Below, piece by piece: positions 1 through 6,860 of a stretch of DNA of 12,084 nt. Location: NCBI GenBank assembly GCA_021806345.1, contig JAJZXP010000079.1, forward strand, positions 1 through 12,084. The letters run 5' to 3'. The notes under the pieces are model-generated. The model was not told the origin of the DNA. It saw nothing but the letters and a program-made list of their open reading frames with translations, and made no database searches. A program made the translations under genes and the position numbers. This stretch comes from Thermoplasmata archaeon. Lineage in GTDB: Archaea > Thermoplasmatota > Thermoplasmata > Thermoplasmatales > Thermoplasmataceae. Numbering within the stretch: position 1 is the stretch's first letter; each line of letters begins with the position of its first letter.

Positions 1-200
1 TTGAAAACATTCATTAACATTGAGGGGTGTTCTTGGAATAACCTGACTCCATCGAGATCACCGAACGCGAAATAAATGGCTTCCACCAATGAAGACTTGC
101 CACTATTGTTCTTTCCAACCATAATGTTAATCGCACTTGGGTTGATATTCAAGTCAGTTATTAACCTGAAATTCTCAAGAATAAGCTTTTCAATTCGCAT
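1..200 (-). CDS. P-loop ATPase, SMC/RecF/OLD-type, N-terminal part (runs off the left edge)
   Basis: The reverse strand is open from an ATG at 198-200 to the window edge, giving 66 codons. It starts MRIEKLILENFR, the usual first strand of RecF/SMC/OLD-like ATPases (LxxFR), followed by a Walker A loop at residues 29-36 (GKNNSGKS, bases 93-116) and then SLVEAIYFAFGD. The family binds ATP at this loop and is used in DNA repair, chromosome maintenance and phage or plasmid defence. The signature motif, Walker B and any nuclease domain lie outside the window, so the exact family cannot be named. No Shine-Dalgarno is visible before the ATG, which would suit a leaderless transcript. There is no visible functional link to the glycan genes. 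Confidence 0.85.
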   Translation of the reverse strand, partial: MRIEKLILENFRLITDLNINPSAINIMVGKNNSGKSSLVEAIYFAFGDLDGVRLFQEHPSMLMNVF

Positions 201-378
201 TCTACATGGAAGTGATCTATTATTTGTTATTATTTCCTACCGGAATGTAAGTATTCATTTGCAGAACAGAACAATGCCGTGTAACAATAGTTATACTGCA
301 TTATACAACTTTGTCTCACTATTTAGGGGGGGCCACGTCCAATAAGGAAAACGCCACAGTAAAGCATTAGATAACTTA

Positions 379-395
379 GAAAGCAAAAGTGAAAA
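379..395 (-). terminator. possible T-rich archaeal terminator after the methyltransferase
   Basis: Read on the minus strand, the bases directly after the methyltransferase stop are TTTTCACTTTTGCTTTC, a run of short T-tracts. Archaeal transcription often ends at such tracts without a hairpin. This is composition evidence only. Confidence 0.3.
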
Positions 396-1139
396 TTACT
401 TCATACCGGCTTTCTTTCTTGCTATGAACAGCATATCATCACAAAGTGATGTTGGTAAGAACTTATTAAAAGGCAAGCGCAGAGTCCATGAAAAATCATT
501 AATACCAATCGTGAAGATCAAGTCAAAACTTTGCTTTAGAAAATACTGTATTTCATACATCGCATATTCTCTTATGTGACCATACCCACCAAATGTTCCT
601 TTAATAATATTTCTTTTCTGAGTAATGTTATTTTTTCCAAGCATAACCAATAGACGTCTTACTAGAGATATTGCGTTTGGAACAGAAATTACTAGAAATC
701 CGTTGGGTTTAGTAAGTTTATCAAGGTTTGCAAATATTATGCGGTCATCTGCAAAGATATGTTCTATTACCTCGGTGCATATAAGCAAGTCATAACTTCG
801 TTGGATAACCGTATTTTCCGTGGTCAGATCAAGGTAGTGAATAAGTTCAGGATTTATCTCTACATCATCCGGAATAAATGACATGTCAGGAACTATTGTA
901 ACTAAATTTGAGCTAATAGCTGCTCTTAATAGTTGATCGAATGAAGAATAGCCAATGTTGCCCACCGTAATATTACTCAAATTAATTGAGTTCTTGTCAA
1001 AAAATTTTTTTATTATTTCAATAGTCTTAGATACCCTACGTTTATTATCATTAATGTACATTTGATCAAATTCAGCTTTGTTCCGTGGGGGGTTCTGATT
1101 GTACACGCCTTCCAACCAATTTATCCACATTTTGCGCAT
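396..1139 (-). CDS. class I SAM-dependent methyltransferase with a divergent SAM-binding loop
   Basis: The protein has 247 residues. Residues 116-158 read like a type 11/23 methyltransferase core: YDLLICTEVIEHI, then a helix, then PNGFLVISVPN. A C-terminal GHIREY..EIQYFL segment (187-200) is common in methyltransferases of surface-polysaccharide clusters. Such enzymes probably methylate a sugar hydroxyl in the cytoplasm. The motif I region (about 56-68, NITVGNIGYSSFD) lacks the expected acidic residue and GxGxG loop, so SAM binding may be altered or the enzyme may be decayed. The ATG at 1137-1139 is chosen because GGTGA (1147-1151 on the opposite strand) lies 7 bases upstream. That GGTGA overlaps the stop of the transposase OrfA, so the gene may be co-translated with OrfA. 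Substrate is unknown. Confidence 0.8.
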   Translation of the reverse strand: MRKMWINWLEGVYNQNPPRNKAEFDQMYINDNKRRVSKTIEIIKKFFDKNSINLSNITVGNIGYSSFDQLLRAAISSNLVTIVPDMSFIPDDVEINPELIHYLDLTTENTVIQRSYDLLICTEVIEHIFADDRIIFANLDKLTKPNGFLVISVPNAISLVRRLLVMLGKNNITQKRNIIKGTFGGYGHIREYAMYEIQYFLKQSFDLIFTIGINDFSWTLRLPFNKFLPTSLCDDMLFIARKKAGMK

Positions 1140-1146
1140 TATCTCT

Positions 1147-1440
1147 TCACCATCTTTTTTTTATGGATTCACTGAGCAGTGCATTCTCCAGGTCCTTTTC
1201 TGCAAGGAGTGTCTTCAGCTTCTCATTTTCCTTCATCAGTTTTCTCACTCCAGGTTCCATTCTCCTGTAATGTGGTTTAAGACCATCCAATCCGAAGGTA
1301 TCATAGGATTCCTTCCATTTGTAGTACATGCCTGGGTCTACAGAGTATTTCCTGCATGTATCAACAACCCTGCCACCCTCCTTGATCTCCTTTATTATGG
1401 CAAGCTTCTCTTCAGCTTTCCATCTTCTCCGTTCTGTCAT
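1147..1440 (-). CDS. IS3-type transposase OrfA (HTH protein), orphaned from OrfB
   Basis: The 97-residue protein has the normal size and layout of IS3-family OrfA. A helix-turn-helix of the HTH_Tnp_1 type runs from TERRRWKAEEKLAIIKEI through CRKYSVDPGMYYKWK to about residue 45. A charged leucine-zipper-like coiled coil follows from about 60 to 92 (LMKENEKLKTLLAEKDLEN). It would bind the ends of the element and multimerise. GGGGTGA (1444-1450, complement) just before the ATG is a likely ribosome binding site. An A8 tract (T8 at 1155-1162) near the end looks like an IS3 slippery site, but the -1 frame stops after about five codons and no DDE OrfB follows. The element is therefore a one-ended remnant and cannot transpose alone. 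Confidence 0.85.
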   Translation of the reverse strand: MTERRRWKAEEKLAIIKEIKEGGRVVDTCRKYSVDPGMYYKWKESYDTFGLDGLKPHYRRMEPGVRKLMKENEKLKTLLAEKDLENALLSESIKKRW

Positions 1441-1470
1441 TGTTCACCCCAGACCCCATTCAATTCATAT

Positions 1471-1485
1471 CTTAATTATATTTAA
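1471..1485 (-). promoter_or_regulatory. TATA-like promoter for OrfA and probably the methyltransferase
   Basis: On the minus strand TTAAATATAATTAAG sits about 31-45 bases before the OrfA ATG. An archaeal start site about 25 bases downstream would leave a short leader that still includes the GGGGTGA ribosome binding site. No separate promoter is obvious between OrfA and the methyltransferase. Confidence 0.45.
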
Positions 1486-1499
1486 CCCTATCAATAGGG
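1486..1499. repeat. perfect 6-bp inverted repeat between divergent promoters
   Basis: CCCTAT-CA-ATAGGG lies between the TATA-like element of OrfA (minus) and that of the GT-C gene (plus). The position would suit an operator seen from both sides, but a 6-bp arm can arise by chance. Confidence 0.4.
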
Positions 1500-1504
1500 A
1501 AGTA

Positions 1505-1528
1505 AATTTAATATGATTTAAATATTTA
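1505..1528 (+). promoter_or_regulatory. TATA-like promoter of the GT-C/GT2 unit
   Basis: The stretch AATTTAATATGATTTAAATATTTA ends 8 bases before the ATG at 1537. The element AATTTAATATG is centred about 28 bases upstream of the ATG, which predicts a leaderless or near-leaderless transcript. This agrees with the absence of a Shine-Dalgarno at this start. Confidence 0.5.
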
Positions 1529-1536
1529 TCCACAAA

Positions 1537-4452
1537 ATGGAGAAAGGACTAAAGATCGGAGTAGTAGTGATCCTTGTTGCCGGACTTGTTTCAGTTATCT
1601 GGCTTCGAGGCGGAACGATCTATTACTGGGATAGCGTATTCCCGCTACATCCACTTAAGGATCTGATCATACGCAATTATACCTGGAATTTAACACTTTA
1701 TAGAGGATATCCAAGCCCGCCAAACAGATTCCTTATTTATATAGGGACTTATCTGTTTTTTGACGCTATATCACTGGGTAACATAGCGCTGGCACAACAA
1801 TTCCTCGTATACATGTTGTTTACCTGTTCCGGATTATCGATTTTCCTGCTTCTCCGGAAAATATTTTTAAGGATAGATAGGACGGTATCGTTTATTTACC
1901 CATTAATAGGTGCATTATTTTATATGTTTAATTTCTTTTCAGCCTATTATCTTTCCGAAATCTATATCCCTTGGTTCTTATACTCTTTTTTTCCACTGTT
2001 TCTTTATTTTCTACTGATAGGAATAGAGAAGCATATCTCACATGGAAAAGGTTACAAAGAACTCGTCCTTTCGATTCTCGTTATAGAATTAATGTCTTCG
2101 AGTTTCTATGAGGCACCCTATATAGTTTTCTTCATTTTTCTCTCGACAGTATCAATCTATTCCATGATTCCAATATTCGAAAGTAAGGATAAAGGAGGTA
2201 GAAATAAGGTCGTGAGATTCCTCCTGATCTTTTTCATAGCAGCAATAATGGCGAATCTCTGGTGGGAGACTGATTTTTTATTTAACGTTGCAATAGAAGT
2301 TCATTCATTGAGCCTCTCTTTTCAGATAACGGGCATTGAATTTATGTATAAACACCTTTTATGGCCATTTCAATTTTTTGTCATAACGTCCATGTATCCA
2401 ACCGTTCGCCCCATTGTTGGAAATAATACCTGGTCATGGATAGGTCTGTATGGAGATAGCGTATTGACACCCTTGTTCTTATTCATCTCGTTCCTGCTTC
2501 TTATTTTCACATATCTGCCTCTCCTCACAATAAGAATGGATAAATCATTATTGCCCAAAAGAACTAAAAAAACAATATACTTTTCATTAATATTTGTAAC
2601 TTTTTTCGTCTTGTTAGGCCAGAACCCCTTAATGGGTTATGTGTATGATCTTGTCTCTTCTTTCAACCATTCACTTATACCATACTTGTATGCAGTATGG
2701 TATCCTTTTTCGGAAATGGTGATAGTTTTTTTTATTGCAATCCTCCTGCCTGTTTCAATTTTTGAATTCATTCAAGGCAATTATAAGCTAAATTCCAAAA
2801 GACTAAAAAGAATTCGCTCCAGAGCGAAATTTGCAATGCTGCAAAGCAGGCGAAATCGCAAAATAGCAGCCATTATTGTCTTGACCCTCATTCTGTGCAT
2901 ATATCCATGGTATATGTATACGCCGCAGGCCACACAAGACTACAACACTGGTTCAGGCTATCCCATCGTCTCCGTTGTTCACCTTCCAGGATATTTTTTG
3001 AATGCCACAGATTATATATCATCACACGCCGGAATTGGTGGGACTCTAATCCTTCCAGAATCTTATGATTTCCTAAGCATGAATTTTTCTTCACACAATT
3101 CATTCGCAAACGATCAGCATCCGAGCTATTTAACAGGGACACCAATTATGTTAGGAAGTAACACCTTGAATGAAATACAATCTCTTCTATATAACCCAGG
3201 ACTTGTACCACGGAATCTTTCGATTTTCCTCAATTCCTTGAATGTAAAATATATTCTTCTAAACACAATAGAGCGCAATTCTGCAAATGGGTATGTATAT
3301 TACAATCTAAGCCATCTCCAGGAATATCTTGGCAATCAGAGTGATCTGGTTGAGGTTGGGAAATTTGGCCCAATTCTGATTTATGAAAACAGGTATTACG
3401 AGGGTATTTTCTCAACTTTAGCCCCAGTCAATTTCAGCCCATCCGTTTCTTCACCGATAGGATTACTGAATGTTACATCAAGTATGCGAAACATGAAGCA
3501 GTCGGGCAACATTAGGCTAGGGCACTATAACTTTTCGGACGGTGTTTTGCATTTCAATGTGGCACAATATAATAGTTCCGACAATCCCGTACGATTTTAC
3601 AATACTGCATCATTGGGGGTAAACATTTCTGTTTATCACTACCTTATAATAACCCTACAGTCCTCAAATAATACTCTAGTCAATGTGCTATCAAAGACCT
3701 TCTTTTCGTCTACATCTCATTATGCGCTTGGTAGTACTTTGCTTGCCAACATGAATTACTCGCTTTATAATAGTACTGGAACTATTAGCATGCCAATCCC
3801 TGGGACATCGATATCCGGAAAAAATTACACCACATACATTTATCCACTATTCCACCAGACGTATGACAATCAGTTCAGTTATCCTTTGGAAAATAACACG
3901 ACTGTACCAACATTTTCTAATGGTGATATCTTAAATCACTTAGTGTTCCTTTTTAGCCTGAAAAAATCACTGAACGCCTACTTCACCAATATTAGTACTA
4001 TTTCCTTTGCTAAATACATTTCCTCAAACGATATATTTATCCCAATGTCGTCCAATCCAAAGATAGGATATATATCCAATGGGAACCTATGGAGTTTGAG
4101 GGATGGTAGTAGCCCGCCACGAATGTCCTATAGAGAGGTAAATCCCACATATTTCAAGGTAAGCATTAAAAACTCTTCTTCTCCATACCTTTTGATGTTT
4201 AAACAGAACTACAATCCAAATTGGGTTCTGGAAACCAGCTCCGGGAGAGTTCTGAATAGTGATCATCAACTTGCTGACGGCTATGCAAATTCTTGGATCA
4301 TTAACTTAACTGGTAACTACACTTTGAAAGTTATATATTCTCCTCAGATAATATACCAGCACATCGAATATATATCTCTAGCTTTCAATGTGATCATGGT
4401 TTCTGTGATTCCCATTATTTACTGGAGGAAAAGGAAGAATGCAAACACCTGA
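1537..4452 (+). CDS. large GT-C-type membrane glycosyltransferase with a sequon-rich outer domain
   Basis: The protein has 971 residues. A first membrane helix (about 7-24) leads into an outer loop with YYWDSVFPLHPLKDL (29-43), followed by a WN..GYPSPP region. This resembles the acidic first loop of GT-C enzymes of the YfhO / arabinofuranosyltransferase (DUF3367) kind, where an Asp helps bind the lipid-phosphate sugar donor. About ten more helices reach residue 460. A Ser/Thr/Asn-rich, beta-type outer domain follows (about 465-940). It ends in a YNPNWVL...YANSWIINLTG pattern also seen in such families, then a last helix (942-963) and a basic tail (RKRK). The outer domain carries 20 N-x-S/T sequons. 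It probably transfers sugars from a lipid carrier to glycan or protein on the outside. Donor and acceptor are unknown. It overlaps the next gene by 14 bases. Confidence 0.75.
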   Translation: MEKGLKIGVVVILVAGLVSVIWLRGGTIYYWDSVFPLHPLKDLIIRNYTWNLTLYRGYPSPPNRFLIYIGTYLFFDAISLGNIALAQQFLVYMLFTCSGLSIFLLLRKIFLRIDRTVSFIYPLIGALFYMFNFFSAYYLSEIYIPWFLYSFFPLFLYFLLIGIEKHISHGKGYKELVLSILVIELMSSSFYEAPYIVFFIFLSTVSIYSMIPIFESKDKGGRNKVVRFLLIFFIAAIMANLWWETDFLFNVAIEVHSLSLSFQITGIEFMYKHLLWPFQFFVITSMYPTVRPIVGNNTWSWIGLYGDSVLTPLFLFISFLLLIFTYLPLLTIRMDKSLLPKRTKKTIYFSLIFVTFFVLLGQNPLMGYVYDLVSSFNHSLIPYLYAVWYPFSEMVIVFFIAILLPVSIFEFIQGNYKLNSKRLKRIRSRAKFAMLQSRRNRKIAAIIVLTLILCIYPWYMYTPQATQDYNTGSGYPIVSVVHLPGYFLNATDYISSHAGIGGTLILPESYDFLSMNFSSHNSFANDQHPSYLTGTPIMLGSNTLNEIQSLLYNPGLVPRNLSIFLNSLNVKYILLNTIERNSANGYVYYNLSHLQEYLGNQSDLVEVGKFGPILIYENRYYEGIFSTLAPVNFSPSVSSPIGLLNVTSSMRNMKQSGNIRLGHYNFSDGVLHFNVAQYNSSDNPVRFYNTASLGVNISVYHYLIITLQSSNNTLVNVLSKTFFSSTSHYALGSTLLANMNYSLYNSTGTISMPIPGTSISGKNYTTYIYPLFHQTYDNQFSYPLENNTTVPTFSNGDILNHLVFLFSLKKSLNAYFTNISTISFAKYISSNDIFIPMSSNPKIGYISNGNLWSLRDGSSPPRMSYREVNPTYFKVSIKNSSSPYLLMFKQNYNPNWVLETSSGRVLNSDHQLADGYANSWIINLTGNYTLKVIYSPQIIYQHIEYISLAFNVIMVSVIPIIYWRKRKNANT
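4424..4428 (+). promoter_or_regulatory. ribosome binding site of the GT2 gene inside the upstream gene
   Basis: GGAGG lies 10 bases before the ATG at 4439, within the last codons of the GT-C gene, followed by a purine-rich AAAAGGAAGA. It supports the ATG at 4439 and translational coupling of the two genes. It is the strongest Shine-Dalgarno in the window. Confidence 0.7.
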
Positions 4453-5380
4453 TATATCTGTCGTTATCATGGCACACAACCGGAGGGAGTTTCTCACTAA
4501 TGCCATTGATTCAGTCATAAATCAAACATTGGATGACGATAAATATGAAATAATTGTGATATTGAACTTCCAAGACCCCGGTCTCTTACAGTTTTCTCCG
4601 AGGGTGCGTTTCATTTATCATACAGATTTAACAATTGGTGAGGTAATCTCTTTGGGGGTCAGAGAATCAAGTGGTGAAATAATTTCATTTCTCGACGATG
4701 ATGATATTTTTCTGCCGGGAAAGCTCCAGAAAGTAAGGGAGGTTTTTAATAAAAATCCAAAACTTGCTTATTTCCATAATAATTATTTGAGATTCACTTC
4801 TTTCCCCATTTCTGACTTGGAAAAGGGACTATTTTTCTCAACTAACAGCTTATTCTTGCCCTTAGGCAAACAGAATCTGCGAAATGTCAGAAAATTCCTC
4901 AAGTATGGTGGAAATTTCAACATGTCATGCATTTCTATACGAAAGGGATTTTTCCCCAGTGACTTTAAACGAAAGTATAATTATTTGCAGGATACAATTG
5001 TGTTTTATTTGTTACTTCAAAAAGGGGATTACTTATTAGACGATGGAATTTTGACTCATTATTTTTCTCACAATTCAATTTCTAATCAAGACATAAACAT
5101 TATAGTGGAAAAGTCAGTTGTAGCCCTTTCCGAAGTAATAGGTTACGCAAAGGGCTCGACAAACACCCTGGTTAGTTCCGATTTAGCCGTGAATCGAGTA
5201 ATGTCTGAAATTCTAGCTGAAACTGGTAGCAAGATGGACTGCGGCATTGCAATTTTGAAATTAATTCGGAGATTATGGGTTTTAAATTTCCAGACCAGAC
5301 TTATGATCGCAATACTTGGCGTTGCTTCTTTATTTAATCACGATTTTGCGAGAAAATTATTGATGAAAATCAAATATTAA
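4439..5380 (+). CDS. family 2 glycosyltransferase (GT-A fold)
   Basis: The 313-residue protein opens with PDISVVIMAHNRREFLTNAI (4-23), the typical GT2 nucleotide-binding start, with SVINQT following. The metal-binding acidic motif is LDDDDIF at 85-91, after SSGEIISF. A GNFNMSCISIRKG segment (158-170) and LQDTIVF (183-189) match the acceptor side, D185 being a candidate catalytic base. It would add a sugar from a nucleotide donor to a glycan in the cytoplasm. The C-terminus (about 281-300) has a hydrophobic stretch that may touch the membrane. It starts 14 bases inside the GT-C gene, which suggests the two act in one pathway. The sugar specificity cannot be read from the sequence. Confidence 0.88.
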   Translation: MQTPDISVVIMAHNRREFLTNAIDSVINQTLDDDKYEIIVILNFQDPGLLQFSPRVRFIYHTDLTIGEVISLGVRESSGEIISFLDDDDIFLPGKLQKVREVFNKNPKLAYFHNNYLRFTSFPISDLEKGLFFSTNSLFLPLGKQNLRNVRKFLKYGGNFNMSCISIRKGFFPSDFKRKYNYLQDTIVFYLLLQKGDYLLDDGILTHYFSHNSISNQDINIIVEKSVVALSEVIGYAKGSTNTLVSSDLAVNRVMSEILAETGSKMDCGIAILKLIRRLWVLNFQTRLMIAILGVASLFNHDFARKLLMKIKY

Positions 5381-5406
5381 TTTCTACTCACGTGACATTG
5401 TCAAAA

Positions 5407-5423
5407 TTTATTTTATTTTCTCT
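5407..5423 (+). terminator. possible T-rich terminator after the GT2 gene
   Basis: TTTATTTTATTTTCTCT starts 26 bases after the GT2 stop, in the 148-base space between convergent genes. T-tracts of this type end archaeal transcripts. No hairpin was seen, and nothing else was recognised in 5381-5528. Confidence 0.4.
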
Positions 5424-5528
5424 GCGATTCACGAACTTGAAACTACTTGACCTTTATAATTCTCACTGGATACAACTTAGTCTCTGGTCTTGTTTAATAA
5501 TTGCGGTCTGGTTATTGATCATCCATAA

Positions 5529-6809
5529 TTACCTCTTAAATGATGATGAAAGCCTTTTCTGATAATATGCTGGACCCTCATTTACTACTTTCTTTACCAT
5601 GACGTAAAATCTATTCATACTGTTTCGTTTATCCAAATCTGTTATAAAGTACTTCTTTGCATTCTCTGATAGCTTATTTCTGAGGTTTTCATCGGAATTC
5701 AATTCTAACATAGCTCTCTCGAAACCTCCAGGAGTATCCCTAATTAGTATATTTTCACCATCGATTAGGCCAGTAAAGGAAGAACAGATTGCTGATGTAG
5801 CTATGATTGGTTTACCAAGAGATAAAGCTCTTATTAACCGCATCTGGACACCATGTCCCTCTAAAGACGGAAAAACCACAAATCTTGCGTTTCTGAGATG
5901 AGCCCAGAATACATCAAGACTTACCTTTCCAATAATTTTGAAGTTTGGTCTGTTATACGTTGCAATAATATCTTCAAAATTCCCGGTAATGATAACATTT
6001 AAGTTCTCGTGTTCCAAAGTCACTCTATTTAGATACTTAATAGTTAACAAAGATGAAAATGTTTTAGAAGCGAAATAAAAGCAGAAATCCTCTGGGACAT
6101 TTCCAATATTTTTGTCCTCTGCCTTATATTCATTTAAGAAGGGGAAAACATAATCAGCCTCTATTTCTTTATCCATCTTTATTATTTCATTATAATCCAC
6201 AATGGTAGGTGTATAGACATATTTACTTGTTATTGATGAAAGTTCCCTTTTCTTTATCACACGATCAAAGAAAAAAGTTAATCGAAGATTTAGGACATCA
6301 TTAGCACATACCCTTTGGCCAGAATAGGCCATCCATTTGCTTCGATTGGGAAGAGTTCTAGGGAGTCCGAACCAATCGAGTCTATCGATTAGAGGGACTC
6401 CAGATTCAAGAGAAGCTCTAATCGGTATTTTTGACGCATTTGGTCCATTTTTCAAGATTAAATCAAAATCCTTTAAGTTCAATAAGAATTTTTCTATTTT
6501 TTTATCCGGTGAATTGTTTTTCAATGCCAAATACTGTGAAGCACCAAGCATAGAAGCCGCATATGTTATAGGTGAATTGTAATCAGGCTGACGGGATTTA
6601 AAATCGATTTTTTTTGGTACCGTATCCGAACAGAAATGCATCAAATGAAGATTGCCTTGATCCACAACATAATCTTGTTCTGTTCCCCAACTTATCACTG
6701 TACATTCATGACCGTCAGAAACAAGCGCATTCAGAAAAGCCTCCAAGTACTCTCTGTGACCGCCAAAGACTGGATATAAGGACTCGTGAGAAAAAAAGAG
6801 AATCTTCAT
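5529..6809 (-). CDS. GT4-type glycosyltransferase (GT-B fold) with a changed glutamate motif
   Basis: The start is set at the ATG at 6807-6809 (MKILFFSHE), because GT-B proteins begin directly with this first strand; the ATG at 6824 would add MDRFS and has no better ribosome site. The N-terminal domain has a glycine loop (VFGGHREYLEAFLNAL). The C-terminal domain has RFVVFPSLEGHGVQMRLIRALSLGKPIIATS, followed by GENILIRDTPGGFERAM and a run typical of GT4 tails (LRNKLSENAKKYF). The length of 426 residues is normal. The second Glu of the GT4 motif, expected in L-E-A-L, is Arg here (LIRAL), which may affect donor binding. It is the last gene of the minus-strand block, 51 bases after the sulfatase-like gene, and probably acts on the same glycan. 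Confidence 0.82.
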   Translation of the reverse strand: MKILFFSHESLYPVFGGHREYLEAFLNALVSDGHECTVISWGTEQDYVVDQGNLHLMHFCSDTVPKKIDFKSRQPDYNSPITYAASMLGASQYLALKNNSPDKKIEKFLLNLKDFDLILKNGPNASKIPIRASLESGVPLIDRLDWFGLPRTLPNRSKWMAYSGQRVCANDVLNLRLTFFFDRVIKKRELSSITSKYVYTPTIVDYNEIIKMDKEIEADYVFPFLNEYKAEDKNIGNVPEDFCFYFASKTFSSLLTIKYLNRVTLEHENLNVIITGNFEDIIATYNRPNFKIIGKVSLDVFWAHLRNARFVVFPSLEGHGVQMRLIRALSLGKPIIATSAICSSFTGLIDGENILIRDTPGGFERAMLELNSDENLRNKLSENAKKYFITDLDKRNSMNRFYVMVKKVVNEGPAYYQKRLSSSFKR

Positions 6810-6860
6810 TGAAAACCTGTCCATTTGGCAGAAATTCGGAACAAAATAAGATTATACATT

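Larger units (their letters stand above)
1147..1536. mobile_element. IS3-like insertion-sequence remnant (OrfA side only; outer end not defined)
   Basis: OrfA and its upstream region are intact, but the roughly 280-codon OrfB expected after it is absent and replaced by a methyltransferase gene. I could not find a convincing pair of terminal inverted repeats or a target duplication. The outer end lies somewhere in 1441-1536 and the limits given here are approximate. Confidence 0.55.

Noticed and set aside
279..296. Imperfect hairpin GTGTAAC-AATA-GTTATAC
   Set aside because: Short, one wobble pair, in AT-rich DNA with no clear relation to a gene start or end.
76..345. 89-residue plus-strand open frame
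   Set aside because: It is antisense to the ATPase N-terminus, which has a clear Walker A; the product has no recognisable domain.
1083..1106. Possible inner terminal repeat of the IS matching the C-rich stretch near 1445-1458
   Set aside because: Similarity is limited to a run of G/C and does not align as an inverted repeat.
1099..1485. 128-residue plus-strand open frame
   Set aside because: Antisense to OrfA, whose helix-turn-helix and coiled coil are clear.
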